Assembly (NCBI RefSeq): GCF_003367195.1
Contig: NZ_QRGO01000001.1
Span: forward strand, 2,280,501 to 2,344,500
Length of the DNA stretch: 64,000 bases
DNA from: Undibacter mobilis
Lineage (GTDB): Bacteria; Pseudomonadota; Alphaproteobacteria; Rhizobiales; Xanthobacteraceae
Direction: 5' to 3'
Below the pieces are notes generated by a model, which saw only the letters and a program-made list of their open reading frames with translations, was not told where the DNA came from and ran no database searches. The position numbers and the translations under genes were made by a program. Shown piece after piece: positions 1-7,439 of this stretch; within the stretch, counting starts at the first letter, position 1; each line of letters opens with the position of its first letter.

Positions 1-203
1 TGCAGCCCGACCTCGTGGAGGAGTTGTTCGGCAAGATACGCGAGATATGCGGCCGTCTCGGCGTCTCGGCTATTCTGATAGAGCACAAGATCGCCTCGGC
101 GATGAACATCGCCGATCACGTGATGATCATCAACAGCGGCCGGCTTGTCTTCAACGGCAGCAAGGCCGACGCAGAGACGATCAATCTCTGGGGTTATTTC
201 TAA
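1..203 (+). CDS. ABC transporter ATP-binding protein, C-terminal end (LivF/LivG type), partial
   Basis: Only the last ~67 codons are inside the window; the open frame runs in from the left edge (codon phase begins at base 3). The visible part has the H-loop context (AILIEHKI), then IADHVMIINSGRLVFNG, the usual end of LivF/LivG-type ATPases of branched-chain amino acid (HAAT) transporters. It would energise an inner-membrane importer. The stop at 201-203 is 15 bp before the dihydroxyacetone kinase start, so it is probably in the same operon. The Walker motifs lie outside the window, so the substrate cannot be judged. Confidence 0.72.
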   Translation, partial: QPDLVEELFGKIREICGRLGVSAILIEHKIASAMNIADHVMIINSGRLVFNGSKADAETINLWGYF

Positions 204-218
204 GCGGGCGCGGGTGAT

Positions 219-1892
219 ATGAAGAAGCTGATCAACGATCCTCGCGACGTGGTGCGCGAGATGCTGGAGGGGTTGGTCCAGGTTTCGCCGGGTCTCGCGC
301 TTCTGGAAGGCGAGACCGTGGTGATGCGCGCGGAGCTGCCGCCCGATCCGGCATCGCGTCCCGTTGCCGTCCTGTCCGGCGGTGGCAGCGGCCATGAACC
401 CGCCCACGCTGGTTATGTCGGGCCGGGAATGCTGAGCGCCGCCATTGCTGGGGATGTCTTCACCTCGCCCAGCGTCGACGCGGTGCACGCGGCGATCCGT
501 GCGACCGCGGGACCGGCGGGCGCCGTGCTGATCGTCAAGAATTACACAGGAGATCGTTTGAACTTCGGTCTGGCGGCAGAGCTAGCCCGACAGGATGGCA
601 TTCCGGTCGAGATCGTGGTCGTGGCCGACGATGTCGCGCTTCGCGATACGGTGACGCGGGAAAGACGCCGGGGCATCGCCGGGACGATTCTGGTTCACAA
701 GGTCGCCGGAGCCGCCGCGGGGAGAGGTCATACTTTGGCGACGGTCGCGGCGCTGGCGCGCAGGGCAGCAGATCGCGTCGGCACGATGGGTGTCGGCCTC
801 GGGTCCTGCATCGTGCCGTCCGCCGGGGTGCCGAGTTTCCAGCTTGGCGCCGATGAGATCGAATTTGGTCTCGGTATTCACGGCGAAAAGGGTGTGCGCC
901 GGACGTCCATGTCCAGCGCCGACGCGATCGTCAAAGCGATGCTGGAGCCGCTTCTCGACGAGATGAAGCCGGCCAAAGGCGAGCCGGTTGCGTTGCTGGT
1001 CAATGGGCTTGGCGCCACGACGCCGATGGAGCTTGCCATTGTCACGCGCGCGGCGTTCGGTGAACTTGAGTCGCGCGGCCTTGTCGTTGGCCGGGCCTGG
1101 ACCGGCGCACTCATGACCGCGCTGGAAATGCCGGGATGCTCCATCTCGCTTCTGCTGCTGGATGGTGAATTGACCGGCCTGCTGGACGATCCGACACAGG
1201 CGATGGCCTGGCCGGGGTCCGGCAAGGTTGCCGCAACGCCGCGTGTGGTCGCCGCACCACCGGTGAACAAGCAGCCGGAGGGCGTGGCTGTCGATGGACC
1301 GCTCTCGCAGACCATGCGGCGTGTGGTCGACCACGTCGCAAATGCGCTGGAGAACGCCGAGCGCCATCTGACCGATCTCGACAGCCGCGCCGGCGACGGC
1401 GATCTCGGCGCCAGCATGGCGCGCGGCGCGGCGGCGCTGCGGACGTTGCCGGCGTTCAGTTTCGCGTCGCCTGCACCGCTGTTGTTTGCGATCGGCGAAA
1501 CGCTTCGCCGCGTCATTGCCGGAAGCTCCGGACCTTTCTATGCGACCGCGCTGCTGCGCGCATCGAAGAGCCTTTCTGGCGCCGACACACCGGATGAGCA
1601 GCAATGGCGTGCGGCCTTTGCGCGTGGCGTTGCGGCGATCGCTGAGCTTGGCGGCGGCAGGGAAGGGGATCGCACCATGCTCGATGCGCTCATCCCGGCA
1701 AGCCAGGCATGGCTGGACGGTTCGTGGCCCGATGCCGTCCGGGCCGCTGAAGGCGGCGCGCTCCGCACGGCGGATATGTATCCTCGGCTCGGCCGCGCGA
1801 GCTATTTGGGCGACCGCGCCGTCGGTGTACCGGATGGCGGCGCGGTAGCGGTTACCATCTGGATGGCGGCGATCAGCGAGGCGCTCGGCTGA
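219..1892 (+). CDS. Dihydroxyacetone kinase, DhaK-DhaL single-chain (ATP-dependent)
   Basis: A 557-residue protein with a DhaK domain at about residues 1-330 and a DhaL domain at about 355-557, the arrangement of ATP-using dihydroxyacetone kinases. It would phosphorylate dihydroxyacetone or a related short keto-sugar in the cytoplasm. In DhaK I see GGGSGHEP (54-61), KNYTGDRLNF (107-116) and GIHGEKG with the substrate-binding His at 221. In DhaL the aspartate-rich metal/ATP motif DLDSRAGDGDLG is present. No PTS DhaM partner is visible, which fits ATP as donor. ATG at 219. The stop is 1 bp before the GST start, so the two are translationally coupled. The exact substrate may be another ketose in this catabolic setting. 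Confidence 0.88.
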   Translation: MKKLINDPRDVVREMLEGLVQVSPGLALLEGETVVMRAELPPDPASRPVAVLSGGGSGHEPAHAGYVGPGMLSAAIAGDVFTSPSVDAVHAAIRATAGPAGAVLIVKNYTGDRLNFGLAAELARQDGIPVEIVVVADDVALRDTVTRERRRGIAGTILVHKVAGAAAGRGHTLATVAALARRAADRVGTMGVGLGSCIVPSAGVPSFQLGADEIEFGLGIHGEKGVRRTSMSSADAIVKAMLEPLLDEMKPAKGEPVALLVNGLGATTPMELAIVTRAAFGELESRGLVVGRAWTGALMTALEMPGCSISLLLLDGELTGLLDDPTQAMAWPGSGKVAATPRVVAAPPVNKQPEGVAVDGPLSQTMRRVVDHVANALENAERHLTDLDSRAGDGDLGASMARGAAALRTLPAFSFASPAPLLFAIGETLRRVIAGSSGPFYATALLRASKSLSGADTPDEQQWRAAFARGVAAIAELGGGREGDRTMLDALIPASQAWLDGSWPDAVRAAEGGALRTADMYPRLGRASYLGDRAVGVPDGGAVAVTIWMAAISEALG

Positions 1893-1893
1893 C

Positions 1894-2511
1894 ATGAAGC
1901 TGTTCTGGTCAAGCCGGTCGCCCTTTGTGCGCAAAGTGATGATCGTTGCCCACGAGCTCGGGATCGCCGAGCGTATTGAACATGTCCGCACGGTGGTACA
2001 CCCGGCCAAGCCGAATGCCGAAGTGATGGCCTTTCATCCCATCAGCAAGATACCGGCCCTGATCTCCGACGACGGGCAGGCGATCTACGATTCACGCGTT
2101 ATCTGCGAGTACCTCGACGATCGTTTCGGCAAGGGCGCGCTTCTGCCAGCTTCCGGCCCCGGCCGCTGGCAGGTGCTGACGCGTCATTCGATGATCGACG
2201 CGCTCACTGAAACTTGCGTGATGTGGAACGGCGAACGCCGCAAGCCGCAGGAGCTCAGGGATGAACAAATCGTCGCCGCGAGCGCGGTTCGCGTGACGTC
2301 GGGTCTTAATGCTCTCGAGGCGGACATTGCATTCTTCGAAGAAGAAGGGCTGACGCTGGCGCATGCGGCCGCCGCGAGTGCCTTGGCCTATCTGGACTTT
2401 CGCCTCGACACGTTTGCCTGGCGCGAAAGCCAGCCGCGGCTCTCCCGGTGGTTCGCGGAATTCTCGAAGCGTCCCTCCTTCGTCGAGACTGCTTTCGCTG
2501 ACGTTTACTGA
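1894..2511 (+). CDS. Glutathione S-transferase family protein
   Basis: 205 residues, the usual GST length. The N-terminal thioredoxin-like domain (about 1-80) has the start MKLFWSSRSPFVRK with a candidate catalytic Ser, and the glutathione-binding stretch KIPALISDDG...IYDSRVICEYLD. The rest is an all-helical C-terminal domain. It would conjugate or isomerise a substrate with glutathione, or act as a glutathione-dependent reductase. Start ATG follows the kinase stop by one base. The downstream hydrolase operon has its own promoter/operator, so this is probably the last gene of the upstream transcript. Confidence 0.88.
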   Translation: MKLFWSSRSPFVRKVMIVAHELGIAERIEHVRTVVHPAKPNAEVMAFHPISKIPALISDDGQAIYDSRVICEYLDDRFGKGALLPASGPGRWQVLTRHSMIDALTETCVMWNGERRKPQELRDEQIVAASAVRVTSGLNALEADIAFFEEEGLTLAHAAAASALAYLDFRLDTFAWRESQPRLSRWFAEFSKRPSFVETAFADVY

Positions 2512-2547
2512 AGAGTGCGTAAGCGCCGCCGGAGTCGGTTGAGACAG

Positions 2548-2586
2548 TAGACCGGGGAGTGTTTCTGGACTATGAACCGGTTCATA
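2548..2586 (+). promoter_or_regulatory. LacI-type operator (perfect palindrome) overlapping a candidate -10 element
   Basis: Bases 2571-2586 are a perfect 16-bp palindrome, TATGAACCGGTTCATA, with the AAnCGnTT core typical of LacI-family sites. A candidate sigma70 promoter is TAGACC (2548-2553), 17-bp spacer, TATGAA (2571-2576), so a bound repressor would cover the -10. The site is 18 bp upstream of the ATG at 2605. A LacI-family gene closes the same cluster (5302-6351). The palindrome is seen directly; the regulator match is inference. Confidence 0.62.
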
Positions 2587-2604
2587 TAGGAACAAAGGTG
2601 TGAA

Positions 2605-3426
2605 ATGACAGGAGGTTGGTGCGAGGTGGGTGGGGTGGCGCTCCGGTACAGATGCGACGGATCGGATGGCCCCTTCCTGATCCTCATCCACGAAATGGGC
2701 GGGATGATCGAATCCTGGGACCGTGTGGTGCCGCTGCTTCAGGACCGCTTCCGGATATTCCGCTTTGACATGCGTGGCGCGGGAATGTCGGAGAAAGTGA
2801 GAGAGGGCATCCGCGTCGATCAACTTGCCGACGATCTGGCGGCCCTGCTTGACACAGTGGGCGTCACGGAAAGGGCGGTCGTGGCCGGCTGCGCCGTTGG
2901 CGCCGCGGTGGCGTTGAGCTTTGTTACTCGCCATCCGGAACGCAGTGCCGGCCTTGTGCTGATGAACCCCGCGCTCAGCGTGACGCCGGAGAATCTGCCG
3001 GCGTTGCGAGCGCGTGCCGAGCATCTGCGTCAAGCCGGCACCCACGGCATCGTCGAGGAATCGCTGGCGAGCGGCTATCCAGAGTCTTTTCGCGCCGTCG
3101 ACGCGGCGTATTTCGAGATGTTCCGCGCGCGTTGGCTGGCAAACGATCCGGAAAGTCTTCGCGCGCATTTCCTGATGCTGGCGGGCATGGACCTTCGCGG
3201 AGACGTGCCGAAGGTCGCTTGTCCGATACTTGGCATCAGCGGGCGGCTCGATCCGTTGCGGCCGACCAGTTACGTCCGCGAGCTTCTCGACCTCGCGACA
3301 AACGCGCGGCTGGTGGTCATCGAAGCCGGTCATCACATGCCGGATCAGGCGCCGGACGCGGTCGCCCAAGAGCTTGCAGCTTTCGTAACGCACGTCATGG
3401 GGTCTCGGGCGGGAGAAGCGGCATGA
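2605..3426 (+). CDS. Alpha/beta-fold hydrolase with atypical nucleophile elbow
   Basis: 273 residues with the layout of the 3-oxoadipate enol-lactonase / haloperoxidase group: FLILIHEMGG (25-33) at the oxyanion position, FDMRGAGMSE, a C-terminal GRLDP acid segment and the final GHHMPDQ histidine. The nucleophile elbow reads G95-C-A-V-G99, so alanine occupies the position normally held by Ser/Cys/Asp (codon gcc, read directly). Either it works without a covalent nucleophile, the neighbouring Cys96 is used, or it is a non-catalytic member. ATG at 2605 with upstream AAAGG. Its stop overlaps the next start as ATGA, so it is coupled to the MBL gene. The function is probably hydrolysis of a ring-fission or lactone intermediate, but this is uncertain. 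Confidence 0.85.
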   Translation: MTGGWCEVGGVALRYRCDGSDGPFLILIHEMGGMIESWDRVVPLLQDRFRIFRFDMRGAGMSEKVREGIRVDQLADDLAALLDTVGVTERAVVAGCAVGAAVALSFVTRHPERSAGLVLMNPALSVTPENLPALRARAEHLRQAGTHGIVEESLASGYPESFRAVDAAYFEMFRARWLANDPESLRAHFLMLAGMDLRGDVPKVACPILGISGRLDPLRPTSYVRELLDLATNARLVVIEAGHHMPDQAPDAVAQELAAFVTHVMGSRAGEAA

Positions 3427-4295
3427 TCGGAAACTGGCGCATCGGTGACATCAAGGTTGCGAACATCGTCGAGTATTTCGGTCCGACTCATCAGCCCGAA
3501 GTTGTGTTTCCGGAGTTCGACCGTGCGGTCTTCGGTCGACGCGAAGCCGAACTTCCGCCGATGCACTGGTATCCGGAAATGAACCGGTTCGTCATTGGCA
3601 TCCAGATATGGGTCGTGTTTGCCCCGCCCAATATCGTTGTCGTCGACACCGGCGTCGGCAATGGCAAACCACGGCCGGCCGCACGCATGGACCAGCTCAA
3701 CACGCTGCTGCCGGCGTGGCTCGAAGCGACTGGTGTGAAGCCCGATCAGGTCACGCATGTCGTGATGACGCACCTCCACAGCGATCACGTCGGCTGGAAC
3801 ACCGTCCTCGACAATGGCCGTTGGGTGCCGACCTTTCCCAATGCGCGCTATCTCATGCCCAAGCGCGACTTCGACTACTTCAAAGATTTGAGTGAGAGCG
3901 GTAAGGCAGGAGAGCCGTCTTTCTCCGACAGTGTGCAGCCCATTCTCGACGCCGGCCTCGCCGATTTCATCAATGGCCAGGCGGAGGTTGCAGACTGCCT
4001 GCAGGTGACCGACGCGATCGGCCATACGCCGGGCCAACTCAATTACTGGCTTCGCTCGCGCGGCGAGACCGGTGTTTTCTCGGCCGACATCCTCCATCAC
4101 CCGGTGCAGGTCCTCAATCCCGGCTGGAACACGGCGTTCTGCGTGCTGCCCGATGAGGCCAAGGCGACCCGTCTGAAATTCCTCCACGAAGCGAGCAGGA
4201 CCGAAGCGCTGGTCATGCCGTGTCATTTCCCGCCGCCGCACTGCGGCTTCATCCGGCGCCAGGGCGACGCGTTCGCCTACGAGCCGGCGGTCTGA
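3423..4295 (+). CDS. MBL-fold (metallo-beta-lactamase superfamily) hydrolase
   Basis: 290 residues counted from the ATG at 3423, which overlaps the upstream stop (ATGA). The frame stays open further upstream, but that part lies inside the alpha/beta-hydrolase gene. The metal-binding set is present: THLHSDHVGWN (HxHxDH), IGHTPGQ (third His), FSADILHHP (bridging Asp) and a C-terminal MPCHFPPPH His. The pattern suits AHL-lactonase/quinolone-lyase-like hydrolases of small esters or lactones. It is cytoplasmic, with no signal peptide seen. The place between a hydrolase and a BKACE points to lactone or ester opening in the same catabolic route; the substrate is unknown. Confidence 0.88.
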   Translation: MIGNWRIGDIKVANIVEYFGPTHQPEVVFPEFDRAVFGRREAELPPMHWYPEMNRFVIGIQIWVVFAPPNIVVVDTGVGNGKPRPAARMDQLNTLLPAWLEATGVKPDQVTHVVMTHLHSDHVGWNTVLDNGRWVPTFPNARYLMPKRDFDYFKDLSESGKAGEPSFSDSVQPILDAGLADFINGQAEVADCLQVTDAIGHTPGQLNYWLRSRGETGVFSADILHHPVQVLNPGWNTAFCVLPDEAKATRLKFLHEASRTEALVMPCHFPPPHCGFIRRQGDAFAYEPAV

Positions 4296-4329
4296 GAACC
4301 CTTCATCCCAAGAGCAAAGAAGTAGTCAC

Positions 4330-5235
4330 ATGGCAAACAGCAAGACGATCGTTACCTGCGCCATCACCGGCGCGTCCCTGACACCTTCCATGTCGAAGGC
4401 GCTGCCGGTGAGCGGCGAAGAAATGAGAACGCAATCCGTCGACGCGGTGAAGGCCGGCGCCGCGATTGTCCATCTTCATGCGCGCGAGCCGGACGGGCGG
4501 CCGACCAACGCCATTTCCGTATGGCGCGAGTTCATCCCGCACATCCGCGAGAAGACCGACGCCATCATCAATATGTCGGCTTCCCTCGGTTCGACAGCGG
4601 AGTCGCGGCTCGAGGCGGTTCTGAACCTGCGGCCTGACATCGCAACCGTCATCGTCGGTTCGATGAACTACGGCCTGTTCCGCAAGGCGGAAAACCAGGG
4701 CGTTTCCATTTTCAACACCGAGTGGGAGCGCGAGGCGTTTGGACCGAAGAGCTACGAGATCGTCACGTCGAACAGCTTCGGCAAGATTGCCCGGATGATT
4801 GACATCCTGATCGACAATGACATCGCCATGGAGTTCGAGTGCTACGATGTCGGCCATCTCTACATTCTTGAGCGCCATCTCAGCACCAAGAACGTCAAGA
4901 AGCCGATCATCGTGCAGTTCCTGACGGGAATCCTTGGCGGCATTCCGTCCGATATCGATCATCTGCTGCACATGAAACGGACAGCCGAGCGGCTCTTTGG
5001 CGACGATCTGATCCTGTTTACGCACGGCACTGGGACCGGCAACATCCGAGCGGCGACTAATGGCGCGCTGATGGGCACCCATGTCCGAGTCGGCCAAGAA
5101 GACAATCTGTTCGAGTTCCCCGGAGTCCCATTCGCGTCCAACGCCGCTCAGGTTGAGAAGATGGGCCGGATCTTCCGCGAATTTGGGATCGAGATGGCGA
5201 CCTCGGCGGAAGCCAGGAAAATCCTGCACCTGTAA
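4330..5235 (+). CDS. BKACE / 3-keto-5-aminohexanoate cleavage family enzyme (DUF849)
   Basis: 301 residues, family length. BKACE enzymes condense a beta-keto acid with acetyl-CoA to give acetoacetate and a new CoA ester. The Zn-binding HxH motif is seen in IVHLHARE near residue 47, and the C-terminal signature G-x-H-x-R-x-G-x-E-D in GTHVRVGQED. N-terminal TCAITGA and the internal NMSAS segment also fit. ATG at 4330, 34 bp after the MBL stop and in the same operon. The two hydrolases upstream would supply the beta-keto acid. The side-chain specificity, and so the pathway, cannot be read by eye. Convergent with the lacI-type gene, 66 bp apart. Confidence 0.9.
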   Translation: MANSKTIVTCAITGASLTPSMSKALPVSGEEMRTQSVDAVKAGAAIVHLHAREPDGRPTNAISVWREFIPHIREKTDAIINMSASLGSTAESRLEAVLNLRPDIATVIVGSMNYGLFRKAENQGVSIFNTEWEREAFGPKSYEIVTSNSFGKIARMIDILIDNDIAMEFECYDVGHLYILERHLSTKNVKKPIIVQFLTGILGGIPSDIDHLLHMKRTAERLFGDDLILFTHGTGTGNIRAATNGALMGTHVRVGQEDNLFEFPGVPFASNAAQVEKMGRIFREFGIEMATSAEARKILHL

Positions 5236-5301
5236 GCAGGGTTGTGGATGCCGCAGCCGCGGCGGTGATGTCTCGACGTTACCTCCCGGCCATGCGTTGT
5301 G

Positions 5302-6351
5302 CTATTTCGATTTCACCGAGCCGCGGAAGTTGACGCGGGCATCGCAGCGAATAGTGATCGGCGCCTCGCCTTCACCGCTCATGCGCCGCGCCAGCAGATC
5401 CCATGCGATCTGCGCCAACTCCCGCGTCGGCTGCTGGATGCAGGACAAAGTCGGCCAGAGCGCTTGCGCCCAGTCCGGCTCTTCCGCACACAGCAAGCCG
5501 ACATCGTCCGGGTAGCGCAGGCCAAGCGTGCGCATGGCCTCAATGGCCCATGCCGCAAGGAGGCTGCTGCTGGCCACGACGACGCAGCGCGGGTTCGCGG
5601 CAGGGAGCACGCTTGCCAGCATATCGCGGAATTCTCCCTGACTCTTGCCGCACTTCAAAATTTCCAGCTCAACCGGACGCCCGCTTTCCTCAATGGCGTC
5701 GCGCATTCCAATGATGTTCTGTCGGACGACGGAGAAATTGGGGAACTGGGTTGCGACGATCAGTCGTTCGTAGCCCCATTCGATCAGATTCAATGTCGCC
5801 CGCCGGAATGCCGCCCTGTGATCGACCAGAACCTGGTCGGCTCCAAGCTCGTCTTCGACGAAGCGGTTGATCATCACCGTCGGCATGGCAGAAGCGGCGA
5901 GCTTTGCCAAAGCCGGGTCGCCCCGCCGCGTGGGCAATATCAAAACACCACTCGCGCGCGATGCGATGAGGCGTTCGACGCGCGCTTGCTCGCGGGCGGG
6001 ATCGTGCCGGGTGATGACATGGACGAGCTCGAAGTCGGCGGCGGTGGCGTGCCCCTCCAGCGCGTCGGACATGTGGACGAAGTTCGAGGACGTCATGTTT
6101 GGCACGCACAGCCCGACCACGGGATAGCGCTGGCTGCGCATGCCTTTGGCAAGCAGGCTGCCGCTGAACGACAGGGCCTTGATCGCTTGCTCGACCTTCT
6201 CCTTGCGCTTGGCGCTGACCGTCGTGCGGCCGTTGATGACATTGGAAACCGTTCCGACCGATACGCCGGCAAGCGCCGCGACATCGCCGATCGTGGCCTT
6301 ACGGTCGGTTTGCATGATCGGGCGGGGGGGGCGGTCTTTTATGCGGGGCAA
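5302..6351 (-). CDS. LacI-family transcriptional regulator
   Basis: 349 residues (337 from the inner ATG at 6315, which gives MQTDRKATIGDVAALAGVS and is the more family-like start). The N-terminal HTH reads TIGDVAALAGVSVGTVSNVI followed by the hinge helix. The rest is a periplasmic-binding-protein-like effector domain. It is a cytoplasmic repressor or activator sensing a small molecule. It lies convergent to the hydrolase-BKACE operon, whose promoter carries a perfect LacI-type palindrome (2571-2586), so it is the obvious candidate regulator. Its own upstream region (6352 onwards) holds a further LacI-like site at 6835-6846. Effector unknown. Confidence 0.9.
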   Translation of the reverse strand: MPRIKDRPPRPIMQTDRKATIGDVAALAGVSVGTVSNVINGRTTVSAKRKEKVEQAIKALSFSGSLLAKGMRSQRYPVVGLCVPNMTSSNFVHMSDALEGHATAADFELVHVITRHDPAREQARVERLIASRASGVLILPTRRGDPALAKLAASAMPTVMINRFVEDELGADQVLVDHRAAFRRATLNLIEWGYERLIVATQFPNFSVVRQNIIGMRDAIEESGRPVELEILKCGKSQGEFRDMLASVLPAANPRCVVVASSSLLAAWAIEAMRTLGLRYPDDVGLLCAEEPDWAQALWPTLSCIQQPTRELAQIAWDLLARRMSGEGEAPITIRCDARVNFRGSVKSK

Positions 6352-6664
6352 GGATGAAGGCCTCTGTCGATGACTTTTCTATACGCCAGCTCCGCAAGCA
6401 TGAAAGGATTTTTGAAAGGGTACAATTGCTCCGCAGGGACAACACTTTACTTCAAACGCGCCAAGCGCTCAAACCGCGTGAAAAAAAATCGTTAACAATC
6501 AATATGTTGCCGGATGATGGACTCGGCCGTCGAACGTGCCGGCCAGCCAGGAACGAAACGGCGCGAACGAAGTGCCGGGCGAATCAGGCGCTTACTGAAT
6601 GCTCGGTCCGCGGCTTTCGGCGGTCCGAAGGGTGCGGCGGGATCGCGATAGGACACTCTTGCTC

Positions 6665-6790
6665 TTACGTCGCGAGTTCATCCGCCATCCTAATCAGATA
6701 ATCGGAAAATGTTTTGCGATCGCGCGCGCTGAAGTCGTCCAGCGTCGCCCAATGCAGTTCGAACAGCCGCGGTGTCAGCGTGTTCACCAT
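6665..6790 (-). pseudogene. Possible remnant of a MarR-type regulator C-terminus (41 codons)
   Basis: On the minus strand 41 codons read MVNTLTPRLFELHWATLDDF followed by SARDRKTFSDYLIRMADEL. This resembles the last helices of MarR-family proteins (LTP, then a charged helix ending in RMADEL). The frame continues upstream only to a stop near 6845, so no HTH region is present. It could be a chance ORF or a true small protein; no good ribosome binding site is seen. Confidence 0.2.
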
Positions 6791-6801
6791 GCTGACCCGA
6801 A

Positions 6802-6826
6802 GCGGGTGATTATTAAAATCACCCGC
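6802..6826. repeat. Perfect 10-bp inverted repeat, 5-nt spacer
   Basis: GCGGGTGATT (6802-6811) and its exact complement AATCACCCGC (6817-6826) with spacer ATTAA. There is no T-run after it, so an operator is more likely than a terminator. Confidence 0.55.
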
Positions 6827-6834
6827 CGTAAATG

Positions 6835-6846
6835 GTAAGCGCTAAC
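6835..6846. promoter_or_regulatory. LacI-like operator candidate
   Basis: GTAAGCGCTAAC is a palindrome with one mismatched pair and the AAnCGn core of LacI-family sites. It sits 9 bp from the inverted repeat at 6802-6826 and about 480 bp upstream of the lacI-type gene start. It is a weak candidate, because its sequence differs from the stronger palindrome at 2571-2586. Confidence 0.25.
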
Positions 6847-7161
6847 GCTACAACAGTGGTTTGGCTTATTGAAAAGTTGGCGCTTTAGACGGGTCTTGCT
6901 CGACTGGCTAAATGAATGGCTTGCGTCTCAGCGGCCGTTAACGAGCGCTGCGTATCAACGGCGGCATTGAAGGCCTGTCGACACGTGGCAGCCTCATCTC
7001 TTGTGCGGAATTAGCTGAGAATTAGTTTTAGCCAAGCCTTTCTAGTAGAAAACTTAATGAAATCAGATATTTAGTTTTATTCACAGCGTTAACCAATTCT
7101 TAACGAAACCGTTTTCTGGCCCGGTCGCCCGGCTATCCTCGTACCGTTGAGGAGCAGCCCA

Positions 7162-7365
7162 ATGATGACCTGGATGGCGGCGGTCAAAATCGCGTTCAGC
7201 AAACTCGCCTCTCGCGACTTCAAGGTCACGGGAAGGGCGTTGCGTGTCGCCGTCAAGGGGGCCTTCCTTGTTTTGATGGCGCTGATGATCGTCACTTATG
7301 CGGTATCGGTGAGCCAGAGCGCGGCCCCGCCGCCCGAGCCGCTGCCCGACCACATCTACTCCTGA
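7162..7365 (+). CDS. Small single-pass membrane protein, unknown function
   Basis: 67 residues from ATG 7162 (a second ATG follows at once). GAGGAG at 7149-7154 gives a well-placed ribosome binding site, which favours this start over the TTG at 7147. A basic N-terminal half (about 1-33) precedes one hydrophobic helix, AFLVLMALMIVTYAVSVS, then a short proline-rich tail PPPEPLPDHIYS. I do not recognise the family. It stands alone between a long regulatory spacer and the flavoprotein gene; the 74-98 bp gap downstream would allow co-transcription. Confidence 0.55.
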   Translation: MMTWMAAVKIAFSKLASRDFKVTGRALRVAVKGAFLVLMALMIVTYAVSVSQSAAPPPEPLPDHIYS

Positions 7366-7439
7366 ACACAGCCCGGCCTTGCGGCCCTGCTGCGCCGCAG
7401 CTTGACGCGCGCCGCGCGCCCCGACAGGTTGCCCGCACT

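Larger units (their letters stand above)
6352..7161. other. 810-bp spacer between lacI-type gene and small membrane gene
   Basis: No convincing intact gene. It is less GC-rich than the flanks, especially 6380-6520 and 6990-7110. It contains the presumed promoter of the lacI-type gene, a possible MarR-like remnant (6665-6790), a perfect 10-bp inverted repeat (6802-6826) and a LacI-like site (6835-6846). Open frames here have unlike-protein composition. Confidence 0.5.

Noticed and set aside
582..2009. 475-codon minus-strand open frame
   Set aside because: Antisense to dihydroxyacetone kinase; unlike any protein family.
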